Origin: Bacteroidia bacterium | GTDB lineage: Bacteria > Bacteroidota > Bacteroidia > Bacteroidales > Azobacteroidaceae | NCBI GenBank assembly: GCA_025996815.1 | Contig: BNTT01000110.1 | Span: 1-10,342 of the forward strand | DNA: 10,342 nucleotides | Direction of reading: 5' to 3' | Part shown: positions 7,659-10,342 of the stretch, piece after piece | How positions within the stretch are numbered: position 1 is the first letter of the stretch | Layout of the letters: each line of letters begins with the position of its first letter | Translations under genes and position numbers: made by a program | Notes under the pieces: model-generated | The model's database searches: none | Told to the model about the DNA's origin: nothing | The model's input: only the letters and a program-made list of their open reading frames with translations

Positions 7659-8678
7659 ATGAAAAAGTATTTAATTTTTAATATGGCAGCCCTTGCATTA
7701 GTATTTTGCTTGGGGGCTTGCGACGATGGCGTAGAAAAAGCAACAGGAATAACGCTTGATAAAGAGTCTGTTTCGATTATCATTGGAAATAAAGACAAAA
7801 TCAATGTAGCGTATGAAGGCTCTTTAGACGTCCGTGAGATAAAGTGGACATCGAAAGATGAGAACATTGCGACAGTAACTCAATATGGTGTTATTTATGC
7901 GGTGGAAGAAGGAAGCACGGAAATTGAAGCTACTTGGAACGGAACAACCAAGACTATTCCCATAACGGTAACCGACCCAGTCGTTCTTCCTCCAAGAAAG
8001 GCTTCATGGCTTTTCGATGATGCAGATTTGTTGAAAGCAGCAGTTGGGAATCCATTACAATATGGAAGAGGTGGTTCCGGATTTGATTTCAAGGCGGAGT
8101 GTCCTACTACTGACATTAGCGGTTTTAGTGCAGTTGCAGGTCCGTCAAGTGAAAATGGTGCGATTCGCATTAATAAAGGGTACTATCTGCAAGCCACGAA
8201 TAATCTTACTCCTAATGGTGGTGGTACAAAAGTTAATGAATATACTATGATGTGGGATATTAAGCTTGCAGCAGAATTCTATAAAAAATGGATAACACTA
8301 CTACAAACTGAACCTGCAAATACCAATGATGGAGATATTTTTATAAATGGAGGTGTTGGTGTTGGTACTACGGGGCGTCATGGAGATGTCTCTCCCGATG
8401 AGTGGCATCATATAATAGCATCCGTAAAAGTTGGTGAAGGTGGTTTCGTCTCATATTATTCGGATGGAGTATTATTGGGTACATGGGCAGCATCCGGTGA
8501 GCATGGAACAATAGATATTAGTCGTTTCGCCTTAGGAAATAATTTCTTGCTTTTTGGAGATGAAGACGGTGATGACAACACGGTTGATGCAGCCGAAATT
8601 GCAATTTGGGACAGTGCTTTAGATGCCAATCAAGTGAAGAAATTTGAAAGATTGCTTGGCAAGGGCGTTCGCCCTTAG
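7659..8678 (+). CDS. Surface lipoprotein with BIG2 (Ig-like) and LamG/concanavalin-like domains
   Basis: 339 residues. The lipoprotein signal ends in C-L-G-A-C with the lipidated cysteine at residue 21, followed by D-D-G. Residues about 29-105 form a bacterial Ig-like (BIG2) domain (I-T-L-D-K-E-S-V-S-I, then W-T-S-K-D-E-N-I-A-T-V, then G-S-T-E-I-E-A). Residues about 115-335 form a LamG-like jelly-roll domain, shown by D-E-W-H-H-I-I-A-S-V (247-256), Y-Y-S-D-G-V-L-L-G-T-W (266-276) and the acidic D-E-D-G-D-D segment (301-306) before A-E-I-A-I-W-D-S-A-L-D. Such folds often bind carbohydrates. The gene lies in the place of SusE/SusF-type surface binding proteins, directly after SusD, so ligand capture is the likely job (inference). 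No catalytic residues are recognised. It is the last gene of the operon and is followed by an intrinsic terminator. Confidence 0.85.
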   Translation: MKKYLIFNMAALALVFCLGACDDGVEKATGITLDKESVSIIIGNKDKINVAYEGSLDVREIKWTSKDENIATVTQYGVIYAVEEGSTEIEATWNGTTKTIPITVTDPVVLPPRKASWLFDDADLLKAAVGNPLQYGRGGSGFDFKAECPTTDISGFSAVAGPSSENGAIRINKGYYLQATNNLTPNGGGTKVNEYTMMWDIKLAAEFYKKWITLLQTEPANTNDGDIFINGGVGVGTTGRHGDVSPDEWHHIIASVKVGEGGFVSYYSDGVLLGTWAASGEHGTIDISRFALGNNFLLFGDEDGDDNTVDAAEIAIWDSALDANQVKKFERLLGKGVRP

Positions 8679-8692
8679 TGAAAAATTGAGTG

Positions 8693-8723
8693 GAGGCTGT
8701 CTCAAAAGGGCAGCCTCTTTTTT
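8693..8723 (+). terminator. Rho-independent terminator of the SusCD operon
   Basis: GAGGCTG (8693-8699) pairs with CAGCCTC (8711-8717), the stem can extend inward through wobble pairs, and six T residues follow (8718-8723). It lies 14 bp after the stop codon of the LamG lipoprotein gene. This is the clearest terminator in the window. The GAGGCTGTCTCAAAA sequence also resembles, from memory, terminal repeats of some Bacteroidetes insertion sequences, so it may be a domesticated element end. Confidence 0.85.
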
Positions 8724-8787
8724 AAAAAGATTTAAGCAGCCATATTTATCTGTTGCGGATAAAAATCAAGAATTGATTTCGGCTCTG

Positions 8788-8837
8788 CTGTTTTTTGTGG
8801 GGAAGATATTTTGTACCTAATCATCCCCAAAAAACAG
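8788..8837. repeat. Long imperfect inverted repeat upstream of murG
   Basis: CTGTTTTTTGTGGGGA (8788-8803) pairs with TCCCCAAAAAACAG (8824-8837) over 14 bp, with only a two-base GT bulge, around a 20-nt loop; three more pairs can form inside after one mismatch. Five T residues follow on the plus strand (8838-8842), so it could be a second terminator shielding murG from readthrough. It ends 20 bp before the murG -7 box and covers the -33 region, so an operator role is also possible. The rest of this gap (8724-8787) shows no feature I can name. Confidence 0.6.
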
Positions 8838-8857
8838 TTTTTCTAAAAATTATTTAG

Positions 8858-8865
8858 TAATTTTG
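8858..8865 (+). promoter_or_regulatory. -7 element of the murG promoter
   Basis: TAATTTTG at 8858-8865 matches TAnnTTTG exactly and lies 24 bp before the ATG at 8890, predicting transcription start near 8872 and a leader of about 18 nt. No clear TTG is present at the expected -33 position; that region is occupied by the right arm of the inverted repeat. The position of this box argues against a TTG start at 8863 for murG. Confidence 0.55.
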
Positions 8866-8889
8866 CCCTACAAAAAAAACAGTGAAAAT

Positions 8890-10026
8890 ATGAAAATAAT
8901 CATCAGTGGCGGCGGCACGGGCGGGCATATTTTTCCGGCAATCTCGATTGCCAATGAAATTCGCGCGCGACATCCGCAGGCAGAAATTCTTTTTGTGGGT
9001 GCCGAAAATCGTATGGAGATGGAGCGTGTGCCCGCTGCGGGGTATCAAATCGTCGGTTTGCCGGTGGCTGGATTCGACAGGAAGCATCTGCTGAAAAACA
9101 TATCCGTCCTTTGGAAATTGAGCCGGAGTTTGGCGAAGGCGCGAAAAATCGTGCGGGACGTGCGTCCTGACGTTGCAATCGGTGTGGGCGGCTATGCCAG
9201 CGGTCCGCTGCTGAAAGCGGCGGCACAGATAGGCGTGCCCACGCTGCTGCAAGAGCAAAACTCTTTTGCCGGCGTTACGAATAAACTGCTGGCGAAAAAA
9301 GCCCATAAAATTTGTGTAGCCTACGAGGGGATGGAGGCGTTTTTTCCTGCGGAAAAAATCGTGCAGACAGGCAACCCCGTGCGTCAGGATTTGGTTGTTA
9401 CGGAAGCCAAAAAACGGGAAGCCTGCACCTTTTTCGGACTCAATCCCAATAAAAAAACCGTCCTCGTGGTGGGCGGCAGTCTGGGTGCGCGCACCATCAA
9501 CGAAAGCATCGCACGCCATTGTGCGCTTGACCCGCAACCCTCCGAAGCAGGCGACGTGCAATTCATTTGGCAAACGGGGAAGTCTTATTACGACGGGATG
9601 GCGGGGCAAGCCCACAAGGACGGCGGCGTTGGCGCAACCCACAGCGATGTGCATCCGATGGCATTCATTTCCCGAATGGATTTAGCCTATTCCGCGGCAG
9701 ATTTGATTATATCCCGCGCCGGAGCCGGCTCCATCTCCGAGTTTTGCCTGCTGGGCAAGCCCGTGATTTTGGTGCCGTCGCCCAACGTGGCGGAAGACCA
9801 CCAGACGAAGAATGCGCAGGCATTAGTCCGAAAAAATGCGGCTATCATGATTGCTGACAAGGATGCAGACAAAGAATTGGTGCCCGCAGCACTGAAACTC
9901 ATCCACAACGGCGCACAACTGAAGCAGTTGAGCGACAATATCTTGAAGTTGGCAAAACCCGATGCGGCAAAAAAAATCGTCGATGAAATAGACAGGATTG
10001 TCGGGCAAGCCCGCAATCCCGTCTGA
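8890..10026 (+). CDS. murG: MurG, undecaprenyl-PP-MurNAc-pentapeptide-UDP-GlcNAc GlcNAc transferase (EC 2.4.1.227)
   Basis: 378 residues from the ATG at 8890. It transfers GlcNAc from UDP-GlcNAc to lipid I, giving lipid II, on the inner face of the cytoplasmic membrane. Motifs are the N-terminal G-loop S-G-G-G-T-G-G-H-I-F-P-A (6-17) with H13 as the likely catalytic base, G-V-G-G-Y-A-S-G-P (98-106), Q-E-Q-N-S-F-A-G (121-128), the second G-loop G-G-S-L-G-A-R (195-201), and the UDP-GlcNAc site S-R-A-G-A-G-S-I-S-E (275-284) followed by H-Q-T-K-N-A (304-309). An upstream TTG at 8863 would add nine residues but lies inside the promoter box, and M-K-I-I-I-S-G-G-G is a standard MurG start. In many bacteria murG sits between ftsW and murC in the dcw cluster; here neither neighbour is a division or wall gene, so it is a detached copy. 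It converges on the RNase gene with one base between stops. Confidence 0.96.
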   Translation: MKIIISGGGTGGHIFPAISIANEIRARHPQAEILFVGAENRMEMERVPAAGYQIVGLPVAGFDRKHLLKNISVLWKLSRSLAKARKIVRDVRPDVAIGVGGYASGPLLKAAAQIGVPTLLQEQNSFAGVTNKLLAKKAHKICVAYEGMEAFFPAEKIVQTGNPVRQDLVVTEAKKREACTFFGLNPNKKTVLVVGGSLGARTINESIARHCALDPQPSEAGDVQFIWQTGKSYYDGMAGQAHKDGGVGATHSDVHPMAFISRMDLAYSAADLIISRAGAGSISEFCLLGKPVILVPSPNVAEDHQTKNAQALVRKNAAIMIADKDADKELVPAALKLIHNGAQLKQLSDNILKLAKPDAAKKIVDEIDRIVGQARNPV

Positions 10027-10027
10027 T

Positions 10028-10342
10028 TTATGCCGACAGACTTTCGTCGGTCATATCCAATTCGTTTTTGTGGTTGTCGAAAAATTTGTATTCCAAAAAT
10101 CCCAAACTTTGGTCGGCAATCACTTTGAAGTTTGTTGAATACTTCCATTGCCACCTCTTTTTCATGGAGATAAGTCCCTGTTTGAGGTATGCCGCAATGA
10201 ACGGATGCACGTGCAACTTGAATTTCTTGACCTTAATCTGTTTCACCAAATCGCCCACTTTCGCTTCCAGAACGTCCGTAAACAGGATAGATGGCTTTAT
10301 TTCGCCTTTGCCGAAGCAGACGGGGCAGACCTCCGTGTTGGC
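10028..10342 (-). CDS. rng: Ribonuclease E/G family protein, C-terminal part (5' end beyond the window)
   Basis: The minus strand is open from the window edge (10342) to a TAA at 10030-10028, giving the last 104 residues. It begins A-N-T-E-V-C-P-V-C-F-G-K-G-E-I-K, the zinc-link C-P-x-C motif through which RNase E/G subunits pair. It continues with I-L-F-T-D-V-L-E and K-K-F-K-L-H-V-H-P-F-I-A-A-Y-L, then W-Q-W-K-Y and L-G-F-L-E-Y-K-F-F-D, the usual C-terminal end of Bacteroidetes RNase G-like proteins. The enzyme cleaves single-stranded RNA at 5'-monophosphorylated ends and acts in rRNA maturation and mRNA decay. The catalytic S1 and DNase I-like domains lie outside the window. Any shorter start inside the window would cut the zinc link and is not credible. 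Confidence 0.9.
   Translation of the reverse strand, partial: ANTEVCPVCFGKGEIKPSILFTDVLEAKVGDLVKQIKVKKFKLHVHPFIAAYLKQGLISMKKRWQWKYSTNFKVIADQSLGFLEYKFFDNHKNELDMTDESLSA

Noticed and set aside
8661..8676. Hairpin AAGGGC/GCCCTT at the end of the LamG lipoprotein gene
   Set aside because: It is formed by coding bases, has only six pairs and no T-run; the real terminator follows at 8693-8723.
8863..8889. TTG start giving murG nine extra residues
   Set aside because: The codon lies inside the TAATTTTG promoter box, so it would not be transcribed; the ATG at 8890 gives the standard MurG N-terminus.
8854..9654. 266-codon open frame on the minus strand opposite murG
   Set aside because: It is a shadow of the well-supported murG coding frame; its translation shows no recognisable domain and has many His, Arg and Cys residues typical of antisense frames in GC-rich genes.
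10033..10050. Short hairpin CCGAC/GTCGG as a terminator between murG and the RNase gene
   Set aside because: Only five pairs, inside the RNase coding sequence, and no T-run on either side.

Overview
The window looks like a piece of a Bacteroidota chromosome, most likely order Bacteroidales. The reasons are a SusC/SusD outer-membrane nutrient-uptake pair, TlpA-type thioredoxin proteins (one with a DUF4369-like front domain), AT-rich gene leaders without Shine-Dalgarno sequences, and promoter boxes of the Bacteroidetes type (TAnnTTTG). The genus cannot be read from the sequence alone.

Layout from left to right. (1) Positions 1-257 hold the 3' part of a RelE/ParE-family toxin gene that begins outside the window. 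(2) A short intergenic stretch with a perfect 8-bp hairpin and a good Bacteroidetes promoter leads into two closely spaced, co-directional genes for exported TlpA-like thiol-disulfide proteins (351-1568 and 1595-2575). (3) A second operon follows (2687-8678): a SusC/RagA TonB-dependent transporter, a SusD/RagB binding lipoprotein, and a third lipoprotein with a bacterial Ig-like (BIG2) domain and a LamG/concanavalin-like domain. It ends at a strong intrinsic terminator (8693-8723). No glycoside hydrolase, protease, sulfatase or regulator accompanies it, so the substrate is not revealed. (4) A 211-bp gap (8679-8889) holds the terminator, a long imperfect inverted repeat and a promoter. It precedes murG (8890-10026), which makes lipid II. 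(5) On the minus strand, ending 1 bp from the murG stop, is the C-terminal part of an RNase E/G-type ribonuclease.

How the parts work together (family knowledge plus inference): SusC forms the barrel and SusD the lid of an outer-membrane importer. The LamG lipoprotein sits where SusE/SusF-type surface binding proteins are usually encoded and probably helps capture the ligand. The two TlpA-like proteins probably act in the periplasm on disulfides. They have their own promoter and need not be tied to the importer. murG and the RNase gene are housekeeping genes.

The most notable signal is a run of ten G residues (2750-2759) inside the SusC signal-peptide codons. Gain or loss of one G would end translation after 30 or 97 residues, so slipped-strand phase variation of the importer is a testable possibility. 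Base composition also falls from GC-rich at the start of susC to AT-rich in its 3' part and in the two following genes, and rises again at murG. Every intergenic stretch is shorter than 300 bases. I saw no tRNA, rRNA, CRISPR array or complete mobile element.
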